64,000 nt of DNA from assembly GCA_008828725.1 (NCBI GenBank), contig MEHQ01003179.1, positions 153,637 to 217,636 on the forward strand. The letters run 5' to 3'. The DNA comes from Saccharina japonica (taxonomy: Eukaryota; Sar; Phaeophyceae; Laminariales; Laminariaceae). This document shows, one piece after another, positions 44,111-54,942 of this stretch. The notes under the pieces were generated by a model that did not search any database, was not told the DNA's origin, and saw nothing but the letters and a program-made list of their open reading frames with translations. Numbering within the stretch: the stretch's first letter is position 1; each line of letters begins with the position of its first letter. The position numbers and the translations under genes are program-made.

Positions 44111-44774
44111 GCATCTGTGAAATCTTGATAATCCCGTTCCCACCCAAACAGATTTTGTGGAAATAGCTGATTTCCCGTGGTTTCCCGTGCCGTAAAATCC
44201 CGTGGAAATCTCGAATCCCAAATCCCGTGCAAACCAAAATTGCTGAAAAAAAAGACATACCGCGGGAACTATTCCCGCGTCTTCAGCGTGCACGGGATAA
44301 CCAAACCGGATCAGCACGTATACGCCGAACGACGCCTCGAGTACTCGTACCAGCCAGGTACATATATATTATATATTACATGGTACGTATGATTAATCCT
44401 TATTATTAAATACGCTTCGGTCGTGGTGGTGATGGTGCCGTTTGTGACCTTCAGGACTATGCCGGTTTCCGTATGCCCCGCGGGAGACCGACTCTACCGC
44501 CCGCCACCCGACCCCGATCGTCACCGCACCACTGCCCCGGCCGCCTCACGTCGGCCCTCGGCGACCCCGGCGAGAGAACGGGCGCCATCGCCGAACTTGG
44601 CCAGCGGGGGTTGGGGGAAGGCGGCCTCCCGGGGACACCTCGCTCCGTCCCCTGGAACGGGGTGGATCCGCGGGAGGCGAGAGGTTCCCAGCGTATTCGG
44701 AGGGCTTTCCCGCGCGGGGACTAAGCCCTGCACTAAAATCAAGTCAAATATCAACACTATCCACATAGTTATAC
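44111..44774. other. Subterminal-type CCCGTG repeats and unassigned DNA
   Basis: To about 44,300: repeated TTTCCCGTG and CCCGTGCAAACC motifs and a CGCGGGAACTATTCCCGCG palindrome, resembling the outer ends of the 7.2-kb insertion. From 44,420 to 44,730 a GC-rich stretch has an open plus-strand frame (44,423-44,836) with a Pro/Arg-rich product; not convincing as a gene. Confidence 0.4.
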
Positions 44775-45269
44775 CGCGCAGAGGGGTTGCTCTGCACGCG
44801 GGTCCCAGTGACACTTTGCCACCATTGATATCGTAATCGTTTGATCGGTCCTACAGCAGTACGGGTGCGTACTATTAAATATAAATCAATGCTTTTGTGT
44901 AGTTCGAGTACCCTGCATAATATAATATTACGTGTCCGTACTTTCCACCATCAACGGCCACAGCGTGAACGGTCTGAAGCCCCGACCCACTCCCCGCCGC
45001 CCCGCCTGTCTGTGAAGTTTGGTGATAAAATAGCACTCATATCAAGCTCATACCAGGTATATGACATTCGATCCGCAATCAATAATCGTAGTATGAACTC
45101 TCTCTATGTACTGTTGCTGGATGATGCTGCTACGACGTGCTGCACTACTATGTGTCGTCTGTGTGTCAGTGGGTCTACCCCCTTCATCCTGCTGCAATGA
45201 TATGTACCCGAAGAACAAGAACTACTGCTGTGCCTGTCTGCACTGTGCTGAATCAGTTTGATGCTGCTA

Positions 45270-45365
45270 CCCAACGTGCTCCGTCCCGGCATTGTAGGGA
45301 TGCGAGGGTCTATGGTCATATGACTACGGCCGTGCACGACATGAGTACACCCCCCCCCCCTCTCC
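45270..45365 (+). repeat. C-tailed repeat 3' fragment inside copy 1
   Basis: ACGTGCTCCGTCCCGGCATTG through TATGGTCATATGACTACGG to a long C-run. The corresponding place in copy 2 (about 47,243) lacks it, so it arrived after, or was lost since, the duplication. A 5'-truncated copy is what reverse-transcription insertion would give. Confidence 0.7.
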
Positions 45366-45584
45366 CCCCCCCACCAGCGAAAAAAAATAGGGGGGGTCTC
45401 TAAAACCAAGTTGAAAAAAGGGAACAAAAAACGAAAAAAAAAATGGTTTTCGCTCATTTCGTCCTGTGATCACAGCGATCCGGTTTGTTTTTCATTCTGA
45501 CCTTCCTACAAGTGTGGTGTCGTTTTCTCTTTTTTTTTTACACCCTTGGAGGGAGAGGCAATCCTCGACTCGCACACGGGGTTT

Positions 45585-45640
45585 GTCGGTTGGGCGCGGA
45601 GCGGGTCGGGGCGCCGACCCGCTCCCGGCCGCAAAGACTG
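45585..45640 (+). repeat. GC hairpin of the GACCCGCTCCCCGCC family
   Basis: GCGGGTCGG / CGCCGACCCGC near-perfect stem. Sister modules: 44,970 (half), 46,058-46,112 (GTCGGGGC, loop TGC, GCCCCGAC), 47,341-47,372 and 47,815-47,850. All end in (C)CCGC(C) then about 5-10 bases and GCCTGTGA(A/T)GT. Confidence 0.65.
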
Positions 45641-46493
45641 TGATGTGTGGCGACAAGAATACTCTTCTTGCGCTTGTATGGCTGACGAATGATACGTACT
45701 GCATTCAATTCGCCGTCAATCGCATCAATCGTAAATATTCCGTGTGTGTACGTACTATTAATAGTACGAGTACGTACAGCAGGTCAAGATGCCAAGTATG
45801 TGATGTCGAGCGGCGTAACTTGTTGTGTCGTTTCATTTGGCGTTACATTTCGCACGAACATCATGGATCATGGACCATGGACCATGAAAACGTGAATCGA
45901 CTCGGATTATCTGCCAAGGCATGGGCCATAGAGATCACGACGATTGATTGTGTGCTTCGCATCACATACACGAACGACCGCCTTTACCCACTCCGCTTCC
46001 TGGCAATTCCATTCAAACAATATTCCACGGACGCGCATACACAGGGTTGCCAGCTGGGCGGGGCACGGGGGTCGGGGCTGCGCCCCGACCCGCTCCCCGC
46101 CACCTCGCCTGTGAAGTATTATGTATTGTTGTAGCTTGTACGTAGCTATGCCTGGTATTCATCATGTACATCCAGCAGCAATTGTAATGCTGCCTGGCGT
46201 AAATTAGCAGCGTCCTCCATGTATGTATGTACGTACTCGTCAGGTGCTAACGCACAACGCGGCGTAAATCAGCGTCCTCCACCTTATCGTCGGGTGCTAT
46301 AGCGCACAACGCAGCGTATATCACCTCGGCTCAGCAGCAGCAGCAGCAGCAGAAGCACAGCAGCACGCTGCTGCAGCAGTCCTCCACGTTATCGTCAGGT
46401 GGCTGCGCCGTCGCTTTGCACAGCTGAACTTCCCATGTATGCTGCAGTACGAGTACGTTCGACACAATCATCGATTCGACCCAGAGCTGATAT

Positions 46494-46742
46494 TATCTTG
46501 TCAGGTTGAGCATCGAATCGGTATAACTTTATCTAGCCAAATGTCACCGGTCCAGATATTTATACCAGTTACAAGATGGCGTAGATGGATTGATGGGCTA
46601 CAGGGCCAAATCGTGTTTGAGTTGAACTAAATAGGGGAGGGGATTGCTAAAACAAATATGGAATCAGACCTCGAAACAGAGTTGAAAAGAAGGGGATTTG
46701 GGAAATTAAATAATTTCCGCGACAGCCCAGTAATAGCTATAG
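46494..46742. other. Spacer between the direct repeats
   Basis: No feature recognised. Confidence 0.3.
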
Positions 46743-48250
46743 CGCGCAGAGGGGTTGCTCTGCACGCGGGTCCCAGTGACACTTCGCCACCATTGATATC
46801 GTAATCGTTTGATGCGGTCCTACAGCAGTACGAGTACGAACTATTAAATATTAATCAATGCTATTGTGTAGTTCGAGTACCCTGCATAATACATTATTAC
46901 GTATCCGTACTTTCCACGATCAACGGCCACAGCGTGAACGGTCTGAAGCCCCGACCCACTCCCCGCCGCCCCGCCTGTCTGTGAAGTTTTGTGATAAAAT
47001 AACACTCATATCAAGCTCATATATGACATTCGATCCGCAATCAATAATCGTAGTATGAACTCTCTCTATGTATTCGTACCGCTGCTGGAAGATGCTGCTA
47101 CGACGTGCTGCACTACTGTGTATCGTCTGTGTGTCAGTGGGTCTACCCCCTTCATCCTGCTGCAATGATTTGTACTCGAAGAACAAAAACTAACTACTGC
47201 TGCTGTGCCTGTCTGCACTGTCCTGAATCAGTTCGATGCTGCTGCTTCTATCGCATCGATATACTCCATATATATGGTACGTAGAGAGTAGAGAGAGGCA
47301 ATCCTTGACTCGCACACGGGGTTTGTCGGCTAAGCGGGAAGCGGGTCGGGGCGCCGACCCGCTCCCCGCCGCAAAGCCTGTGATGTGTGGCGACAAGAAT
47401 ACTCTTCTTGCGCTTGTACGGCTGACGAATGATACGTACTGCATTCAATTCGCCGTCAATCGCATCAATCGTAAATATTCCGTGTGTGTACGTACGAGTA
47501 CGAGTACGTACAGCAGGTCAAGATGTCAAGTATGTGATGTCGAGCGGCGTAACTTGTTGTGTCGTTTCATTTGGCGTTACATTTCGCACGAACATCATGG
47601 ATCATGGACCATGGACCATGGACCATGAAAACGTGGATCGACTCGGATTATCTGCCAAGGCATGGGCCATGGGCCATAGATATCACGACGATTGATGGTG
47701 TGCCTCGCATCACACACACGAACGGCCGCCTTTACCCACTCCGCTTCCTGGCAATTCCATTCAAACAATATTCCACGGACGCGCATACACAGGGTTGCCA
47801 GCTGGGTGGGGCACGGGGGTCGGGGCTGCGCCCCGACCCGCTCCCCATCACCTCGCCTGTGAAGTATTATGTATTGTTGTAGCTTGTACGTAGCTATGCC
47901 TGGTATTCATCATGTACATCCAGCAGCAATTGTAATGCTGCCTGGCGTTATCAGCAGCGTCCTCCATGTATGTATGTACGTGCTCGTCAGGTGCTAGTGC
48001 ACAACGCAGCGTAAATCAGCGTCCTCCACCTTATCGTCGGATGCTATAGCGCACAACGCAGCGTATATCACCTCGGCTCAGCAGCAGCAGCAACAGTAGC
48101 AGCAGCAGCAGCACGGCAGCACGCTGCTGCAGCAGTCCTCCACGTTATCGTCAGGTGGCTGCGCCGCCGCTTTGCATAGCTGAACTTCCCATGTAACGCT
48201 GCAGTACGGGTAAATTCGACACAATCATCGATTCGACCCAGAGCTGATAT
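46743..48250 (+). repeat. 1.5 kb direct repeat, copy 2
   Basis: Partner of 44,775-46,493 without the C-tailed fragment. The CCATGGACCATG and CCATGGGCCATG tandems have one more unit each. Confidence 0.85.
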
Positions 48251-48718
48251 ATATGAAAAAACAGCAGTAGAACTTCGTACTTTGTATGTACTTGTAATAT
48301 GAAAGAGAAAGCACAGCACAGCACGGTCGTCAAGTTGTGAAGTAGGAAAAACAATAAAACTGATAGAAAGGCGTACATACGTACGGGTAAACGTACTCGT
48401 ACTCGTATGTACTCTATGTACTAGAACAAAGAACAAAGCGACAGGAGCGAGAAACAAAAGGAAAAAAAAAACATGTACATCTCGAATCACACACGAATAC
48501 TCCAAATTACATCGTATCGTGATTGAGCCGCTCAAAAAACAAAAAGAGTTGAAACGACTGTCACGATCTGTCACCCTCGATGCTACCCGCTCCCCCGCGA
48601 CCACCTCGCCATGGATCCGGTCCGGGTCGAGCTCTACTGCCTCTCTGCCCCAGTGAGCCCCGTGGCCCGCCTCGCGTGAAGCCCGGTGCTCACCGTGGCC
48701 CTCGTTCGCCCGCTAGAG
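48251..48718. other. Unassigned DNA
   Basis: Minus-strand frames are open here, but composition is CT/AT simple. A GC-rich segment at 48,590-48,715 has no recognised motif. Confidence 0.3.
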
Positions 48719-49060
48719 AATTATGGTGTTCAAACCGCCTGGCTGTCTCTCCAGGTCTCTCTGTGAATACTATTTGGTTGAGAAATAAGCAACGCTTGAA
48801 TATTATTTTACAACTAGAAACGATCCTTATAATTTCGGACATAATTGATTCGCACCACCAGCAGCAACGCAGACAAAGCCCTTTCATTCATTATGGTGTT
48901 CAAACCGCCTGGCTGTCTCTCCAGGTCTCTCTGTGAATACTATTTGGTTGAGAAATAAGCAGCGCTCGAATATTATTTTACAACTAGAAACGATCCTCAT
49001 AATTTCGGACATAATCGATTCGCACCACCAGCAGCAACGCAGACAAAGCCCTTTCATGCT
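48719..49060 (+). repeat. 170-bp tandem duplication
   Basis: Two near-identical units start at 48,721 and 48,891 (TTATGGTGTTCAAACCGCC ... GACAAAGCCCTTTCAT). They differ at a handful of bases. Confidence 0.85.
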
Positions 49061-49197
49061 CCCCTCGTGTCTCGATGGACACACCACGCCTAGCCACGAA
49101 AAAGGCGACCGCGCCCCTTCCACCCCCCCCTCTACTGGCCAGCGCCCCCCCCTACCCGCGATTTTGCTTGTTTTTTTTTTTGCGGTTACGCAAGGCT

Positions 49198-49590
49198 GGC
49201 GGTCGAGTAGATCATTAGTGCGGGGTCGGGAACCTCAACTCCGCACAAGGGGAATTATCGTATCACGTAGTGTGATATGGTAAGGCATTCATGAGGCAGG
49301 TACATAGTGCTCCCATTGCTGTCTCAGGAAGTAGCCACACCAGACATTAAATTAACTCATTGAAGCTGTCATCCATATGCAAGTCCGCCTAACAAGCGGT
49401 TCTTAGTAGGATGCAGCTCACCCTTCATGCGACTCGCCCAAAACCTCACGGCGCTTCGCGCTTGGTGCTAGCAATGTCTGCCTGGTCGGTGAAAACCCGA
49501 CATGCTCCGTCCCGGCATTGTAGGGATGCGAGGGTCTATGGTCATACCACTACGGCCATGCATGAAAATGAAGTACACCCCCCCCTCCCC
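49198..49590 (+). repeat. C-tailed dispersed repeat, full copy at 49.2 kb
   Basis: GGCGGTCGAGTAGATCATTA at the 5' end; hairpin 1 AGTGCGG/CCGCAC; CACGGCGCTTCGCGCTTGGTG; CCGTCCCGGCATTGTAGGG; C-run end. The hairpin-1 loop differs from the 37.7-kb copy while the arms remain paired. Confidence 0.75.
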
Positions 49591-50160
49591 CCCCTACCCG
49601 CGATGGTGCCGGGCTCGCCCGCGCTGACGTGCTCTCTGGGTACACGCACGAACCCAAAACTGAAAAATAAAAAGGCTCTCACCACCAAAAATTTATAGGA
49701 AACAAAGACAGGGAGGAAAGCTCCGGCAAGTAATCAAGTAAAATAGAAGGAGGCGGTATCGAAGTGGGAGCTCTGAGAGGCCAGGGATGGGCAATCCCTG
49801 AGCGAGATATTACTAATTATGTCTATATACTACTGTGGTCTATATATTCAAGTAAGATTAAGATTCTATATTTGGAAGTCCGATCAGTGTACGTAGCTTG
49901 TAGATTGTTGGTGTGTATGTGTGTGTTTTCTCAGTGTTTTTTATGTTTAAACGTTTGAACACTTCGTTAAAGTCAATCACACACCAACACTCGGGAAAAA
50001 AAACGAACGAGAGAACGGGGCTGTTATCCGGGTATCCCCTGGGCATCCCCGGAAATGTTCCAGATAGACCCTGTGCGTCATGTATTTCGTCTTCACAAAT
50101 CTCTTGGATGCTATTTTTTAAAATGTCTGCGTATCATGCAATGTCCCACGACGCCTTCAG
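49591..50160. other. Unassigned DNA
   Basis: No gene recognised. AT-rich, with a TTTAAACGTTTGAACACTTCG palindrome-like motif near 49,945. Confidence 0.3.
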
Positions 50161-50164
50161 AAGT

Positions 50165-50405
50165 CACGGTGGCTCATTCACTTCCCGTGAATTCCCGTCG
50201 TGGGTGCTTACAAAAGTCCCGTGAATTCTCGTGGTGGCTACTTCCCGCGGGAAGATTTCCCGTGGTGGCCGGTCCCCGTACAAAACAATCCCGTGAGTTC
50301 CGGTGGTGGCTAGTTCCCGCGGGAAGGGTTCCCGTGGAGGTCAGTTCCAGTCCAAAAACTCCCGTGAATTCCCGTGGTGGCTAGTTCCCGCGTGGAAAAG
50401 TTCCC
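50165..50405 (+). repeat. Subterminal tandem repeat of CCCGTGAATTCCCGTGGTGG
   Basis: Four or five units of about 55-60 bp made of TCCCGTGAATTCCCG, GTGGTGGCTA, GTTCCCGCGGGAAG. It lies just inside the right end of the 7.2-kb insertion and matches in style the CACGGGAA-rich left end, as expected for transposase-binding subterminal repeats. Confidence 0.75.
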
Positions 50406-50437
50406 AACATGAAAAACAGTTGCAGAGGAAGGCACTG

Positions 50438-51180
50438 GAAAAAATGATCCCCCGGGTTGATACCGCCCTGCAAGGTGTGGAAATCCCAGCCCGACCGGCC
50501 GATCGCTGATTGGCTGGGGCTCGAAAATAAAGTCAGCGCCACGCGGGGATGATACGGCCCCATCCCCGGTTCGGAAATCCCTCCATACATGTACAACTCC
50601 AACAACGCGGAGACGAAAATCGAGGTCCCGCGGGTCGAAACCGCCCCGCAAGGTGTGGAAACCCCAGCCCAACCGTCCGATAGCTGATTGGCTGCGGCTT
50701 ACAAAGCCAGAGCCACCCGAGGACGACAGAGTATCATCCCTGGATCAGAAATCCCGCCATGCATCCACAACTCCTCACCCGGGGACGATGGCTCCCCATC
50801 CCCGGTTCGGAAATGCTTACTTATACCTACAAATCCGACCACCCGGGGACGAAAAAGTGATCACCCGGGTCAAAACCACCCCGCAAGGTGTGATAACCCC
50901 AGCCAGACCGGCCGATCGCTGATTTGCTGGAGCTCGGAAATATAGCCACCGCCACCCGGGGACGAAACCGCCCCATACCCGGTTCGGAAATCCCTTCGTA
51001 CGTCTACAACTCCAAAAACCCGGAGAGGAAAACCGAGGCCCCCCGGGTCGACGCGGCCGCGCACGGTGTGGAAAACCCAACCCTACTGGCTCTACCACTG
51101 GCTGGCTGGGGCAACCTTGAGGGTATGCCGCACGCGGGGAGGCTAATATCCTATCGCCAGATAATGAATCCTTCCATAAA
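50438..51180 (+). repeat. Satellite array 3, continuation after the insertion
   Basis: Resumes in mid-unit (ATGATCCCCCGGGTTGA) in the same phase and orientation as at 43,226. About 4 units, then the degenerate 3' variants. Confidence 0.85.
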
Positions 51181-51745
51181 TGACGTGTCAATGTGTTGTC
51201 TCTGCGGTCTTGTCTGTGTGAGTGTTTGCTTGTACTTTTGACTTGTCTCTTTGTCTTTGTCTTCGTCTTTTTCCCTTCGTTGTGTTTTTGACCTTTTGCA
51301 GTTACACTGCTCGCAGGCCGGGGGTACATCAGTCACACGGGACCATAGTTCCCTTCCCCCGTATCATGTCTGCGTTTATAATCGGTGTGGAGGACTCGAT
51401 TTGTTTGCCTGACCGGTGTGAACCCGGCACGGAACACCCCGGCATTATAGGGGCACCAAGATAGAATCAGGGGGCGTGTACCCCCGATTGGTGATGTTGA
51501 CTTTTCCTTTTTTATTTTTACCTTCACATACCGTGTAGAGGGGAGCGGAGGGCTCCAGACTATCTGTTTTTGACTGGCTTTGATCGCTTTGCGGACCCTT
51601 CGGGTTCCACTTTTATTTCAGTATACCTTTTTAGGGTAAGTTAGCCTGTGACCACGGGAATCGACCGTGTCAAGTGTTGGATTAGTACGGACAGATGGAG
51701 GTACTGGATAGAGAGACCGGCACGGTTTTTAATGTGAAGACAACA
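51181..51745. mobile_element. Insertion in the satellite with (CAA)n end
   Basis: Interrupts the satellite between CCAGATAAT...CCATAAA and ACAATACCACTC; uninterrupted versions at 1.70, 2.40 and 40.40 kb show the join. It ends in CAACAACAACAACA, a LINE/SINE-like simple tail. It contains CCCGGCATTATAGGGGCACC, a distant match to the C-tailed family; a GGACCCTTCGGGTTCC tetraloop-type hairpin (51,593-51,608); and a 5S-rRNA-like GTACTGGATAGAGAGACCGG (51,701-51,720). Confidence 0.5.
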
Positions 51746-52190
51746 ACAACAACATACAATACCACTCAAACAAATCAGGTATACAATATTAAATATGTGA
51801 TCCCTAGGGTCGATACCGCCCCGCACGGTTTGGAAACCTCAACCCCACTGGCTCCATCACTGAATGGCTGATGTTCGTGGAGCCAGCTCCGCCCGGGGAG
51901 GGTCAAGTGACATCCGGGGACCATGAATCTACCTGTACATCTAAACCTCCGACAGCACGGGGATTATAACGGTGATCCCTCAAGTCGATACCGCCTTTCG
52001 CGGTGTGGAAATCCAAACACCACTGGGTCATAGCTGATTGGCTTCGTGGGATGAAGTTCGTGAAGCCAGCGTTCCTCGCCCATGGAAACAAGGAGATTAA
52101 GCAAATTCCACGTGGATCACCATACACAGCCTTCGCTTGGCGCAGCCCAAAAGTATAAAAAAAAGCGCGAAGCGCGCCGATTTTTGCGAT
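51746..52190 (+). repeat. Satellite 3' variants and tail hairpin, copy 3
   Basis: Completes the satellite element: CCCTAGGGTCGATACCGCC, TTTCGCGGTGTGGAAA, CAGCCTTCGCTTGGCGCAG, then GCGC (52,165) GAA GCGC (52,172) and GATTTTTGC. No head follows. Confidence 0.8.
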
Positions 52191-52302
52191 TGTATTATAT
52201 ATGTAAAGGTTGGGTTGGCGTCGGTTGACGGCGACGCTGTATAAACACGCCTCTCACTGCGTGAGCTGGACACCCAGGGTACCGTTTTTCTTTTCTAGCG
52301 GT

Positions 52303-52695
52303 CACCACAGCTGGCGGTCGAGTTAGATCATTTGTGCAGGGTGGAGGACCCCCGCTCCGCACAAAGGGGATTATCGTATCACGTAGTGTGTATATAGTAG
52401 GCACCCGCGAGGCACTTACATAGTGCTCCCATTGCTGTCTCAGGAAGTGGCCACACCATAAATTAAATTAACTCATTGGAGCTGTCATCCATATGCAAGT
52501 CCACCTGACAAGCGGTTCTTAGTAGCATACAGCTCACCCTTCATGCGACTCGCCCAACACCTCACGGCGCTTTGCGCTTGGTGCTAGCAATGTCTTCCTG
52601 GTCCGTGAAAATCCGACATGCTCCGTCCCGGCATGGTGATGCGAGGGTCTATGGTCATACCACTCCGGCCATGCATGAAAATGAGTACACCCCTT
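52303..52695 (+). repeat. C-tailed dispersed repeat, full copy at 52.3 kb
   Basis: CTGGCGGTCGAGTTAGATCA at the 5' end; hairpin 1 TTGTGC/GCACAA; the same later blocks; CCGTCCCGGCATGGTGATG is slightly deleted. The terminal C-run is short. Confidence 0.75.
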
Positions 52696-52998
52696 TCACC
52701 GTACAGAGCAAGAATGTACACAGTACGTCCTTTCTGATTAGACTGGGTTAGAGAGCGGGTTATTGGTAATCTCTTTACGTCACTTTCCTTCTGCATGCGT
52801 TTTGTTGTTTTTTCAACCACGAGTCGACAGCACATTGAATCAGACGACGAGTAGAAGGTAATATCGTGATAATAACGTGAAAACAAGAAAATCGAGAGCA
52901 CTTATTGGATGTACATTGTTGTAAGGCGTATTTTTTCTCCCACACAGGAAACACAGGCTGGGTCGATATATCTCTGTTAGGATATGTACTAAAGATGT
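52696..52998. other. Unassigned spacer
   Basis: AT-rich; nothing recognised. Confidence 0.3.
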
Positions 52999-53793
52999 AC
53001 CCCGGATGACTGAAACCCGGGTACCCGGCGGGTACAACCCGGGTGGGCAAAACCCGTGACGGGTTCTAGTTTGACTTGAAACCCGCGGGTTTTGGGGGTG
53101 CCCAAAACCCGAGTACTCATGGGGTTCGAGTACCCGGGTACCGGGTACCCGTATGTTTGGCATGTCCCCCCTCACAATATATCTAGAAACCTTTTAAATC
53201 GACAGAGAATGGGGTGCCCACGGGTATCACTATTCAAAGCTGAATATTCCAAAAATATGGATGCGTTTAGTACGGTTTGTCAAATGAGTTTCCACTGTTA
53301 TGTTTCATACGCGGGCCCGTTCTGTTGATAGTTTCGATATCCTTTTCGAGTTTACTACCGATGCATCCGCATGCATTTATGTTCCTCGAGCCACGACGCT
53401 GCCCGACATGGAGACCTAGGAACGCCACCCACTATTATTATGGCACACATGCTGTCAATCTATATTTCGCTACCTGAATGGCGCAGTACGACTACGCAAC
53501 GGCATTACAGGTGGAGGGATTATCGAATACCCCGCGCTCTGTTGCCGTTCGTTGTTTGATGGTTATAGTTATCGTTTCGACATGAAATCGTAGTACGCAC
53601 TGTCATCCGCGTGTGGCACCCCTTGGTGACCGTAATTGAAAACGGGTTCTCCAGGTACACGGGTTTACCCGAGTACTCGTTGAAGCCGTTTAATTTCGTC
53701 GGAAAACCCGGGTTACCCGCGACGGGTTCGGGTTTCACTTTCATAAGTATCCAAGTACCCGTTTGTGACGGGTACTCGCCGGGGTACACCTTT
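52999..53793 (-). mobile_element. TIR element with GGTACC-rich ends, copy 2 (inverted)
   Basis: Reverse-oriented copy of 36,282-37,036. It starts TGTACCCCGGATGACTGAAA and ends with the reverse of TGTACCCCGGCGAGTACCCG. Small indels distinguish the copies. The pair could fold or recombine across 16 kb. Confidence 0.65.
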
Positions 53794-54942
53794 AATATAT
53801 CATCGACATTAAGACGATCGGTGATTGTTTAATGTTACGACGGTCATATATGGTCGGTATATGGACTACTAGACTATTACAGTATTACAGAAGTAATATT
53901 GAAAGGTTGAGTCCTGATATTTGACCTCATGGTACATGGTACACATTCAAAGTGTTTTTATATATGTATGATACAGCAGTAGTAGTACCTGGTACATTGC
54001 AAAACTGACGACAGACCACAAGGAAGGGCATCGTACGATGAGTCTAACCTGCTTGTGAGTACAAACAGTAGTAAATGACACCCACGAAGAAATAGCAGCA
54101 GCAGTACGTAGTAGTTGTTTACAGGGCAATGTAATGTTGTGGGCTTGGAAAGCCGGTAATTATCTCAGTATAGGCAATTCGTCCATTTTCGTACTACTTG
54201 TATGGCATTCGTATTCGGGGTATTTATAAGATCGGAAGGGACATACTTGAGGCCCTTCCGAGCCAGATGTCATCGCGGCTCTGGGGGATAATAAAAGCTG
54301 TTTATATTTTACGCACGATTCTACGTGAAAGTGAGTAACACTAAGGATGCTTAATAGACAAACCTGCAAGGGGATACTCTCACCCAGTCTTACCACAGAA
54401 CTAACTCGTACTAAAACCATTCATTTTGTTGTTGACTAGTAACGTAATTGTTGGTTGGTGCCGGAACAGGCTGGAATGACATCACAATGTGAGGAATATA
54501 CACGTCGTTGAGCCGCACTAGACCGAAATATGAAGAAATTTCAAACAAATTGTTGAAGCAGACAGTAAGTTTGCTGTGTGTGGAACATCTTTTCTCAAAC
54601 GGTAACTTGCGATGTATAGGAATATGCCTTGACTACGAGCATGCTCAGTTCTTGCCAACAAGGATGCATGCAGCACTTGCGGTCAGGGTTGCAGCACCAA
54701 CGACTCTTCAACTATTCAATAGTTAAGTGGGCGATACTCACCTTTACAAGCTGCATGGTCCTTCGGCCGCCAACTTCCGCTTCAGAGCCTATACGACTGG
54801 TATAACCCTAACTCTAAAGAGCTACGAATATACATACGTATGCTATTATATGGCCACAGTCGCATCATAACGACGTTCGCTTTAAATACACGCAGATACA
54901 GATATCGAGTACTGTACCATTCAACCCAGGTGCCCGTAATCC
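53794..54942. other. Unassigned DNA
   Basis: No gene recognised. A GTAAGT donor-like site follows an open stretch (EEISNKLLKQT) near 54,566, a possible isolated exon but too short to call. TACCTGGTACA lies near 53,988. Confidence 0.3.

Larger units (their letters stand above)
44775..46493 (+). repeat. 1.5-1.7 kb direct repeat, copy 1
   Basis: Matches 46,743-48,250 closely: GCAGAGGGGTTGCTCTGC hairpin, GACCCACTCCCCGCCGCC, AATACTCTTCTTGCGCTTG, a CCATGGACCATG tandem, a CAG tract (46,335-46,352), and TCGATTCGACCCAGAGCTGA. In copy 1 about 45,270-45,545 is replaced by foreign DNA including the 3' end of the C-tailed repeat. Confidence 0.85.
43227..50437. mobile_element. 7.2-kb insertion with hAT-like ends in the satellite
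   Basis: Ends CAGGGCCTTCC (43,227-43,237) and GGAAGGCACTG (50,427-50,437) are inverted repeats with one mismatch, and CAGGG/CAGTG ends are characteristic of hAT transposons. Flanking octamers GAAACGAC and GAAAAAAT match at 5 of 8. Joining the left flank to the right one gives GGGGACGAAAAAATGATCCC, which is the satellite consensus, so a decayed 8-bp target duplication is plausible. Both ends carry many CCCGTG/CACGGG subterminal motifs. No transposase was recognised inside; the interior is packed with other repeats, so it may be a composite of nested insertions. Confidence 0.6.

Noticed and set aside
45466..46134. 222-codon plus-strand frame in the direct repeat
   Set aside because: The paralogous frame in copy 2 is shorter and shifted, and the frame runs through GC hairpins; little sign of coding constraint.
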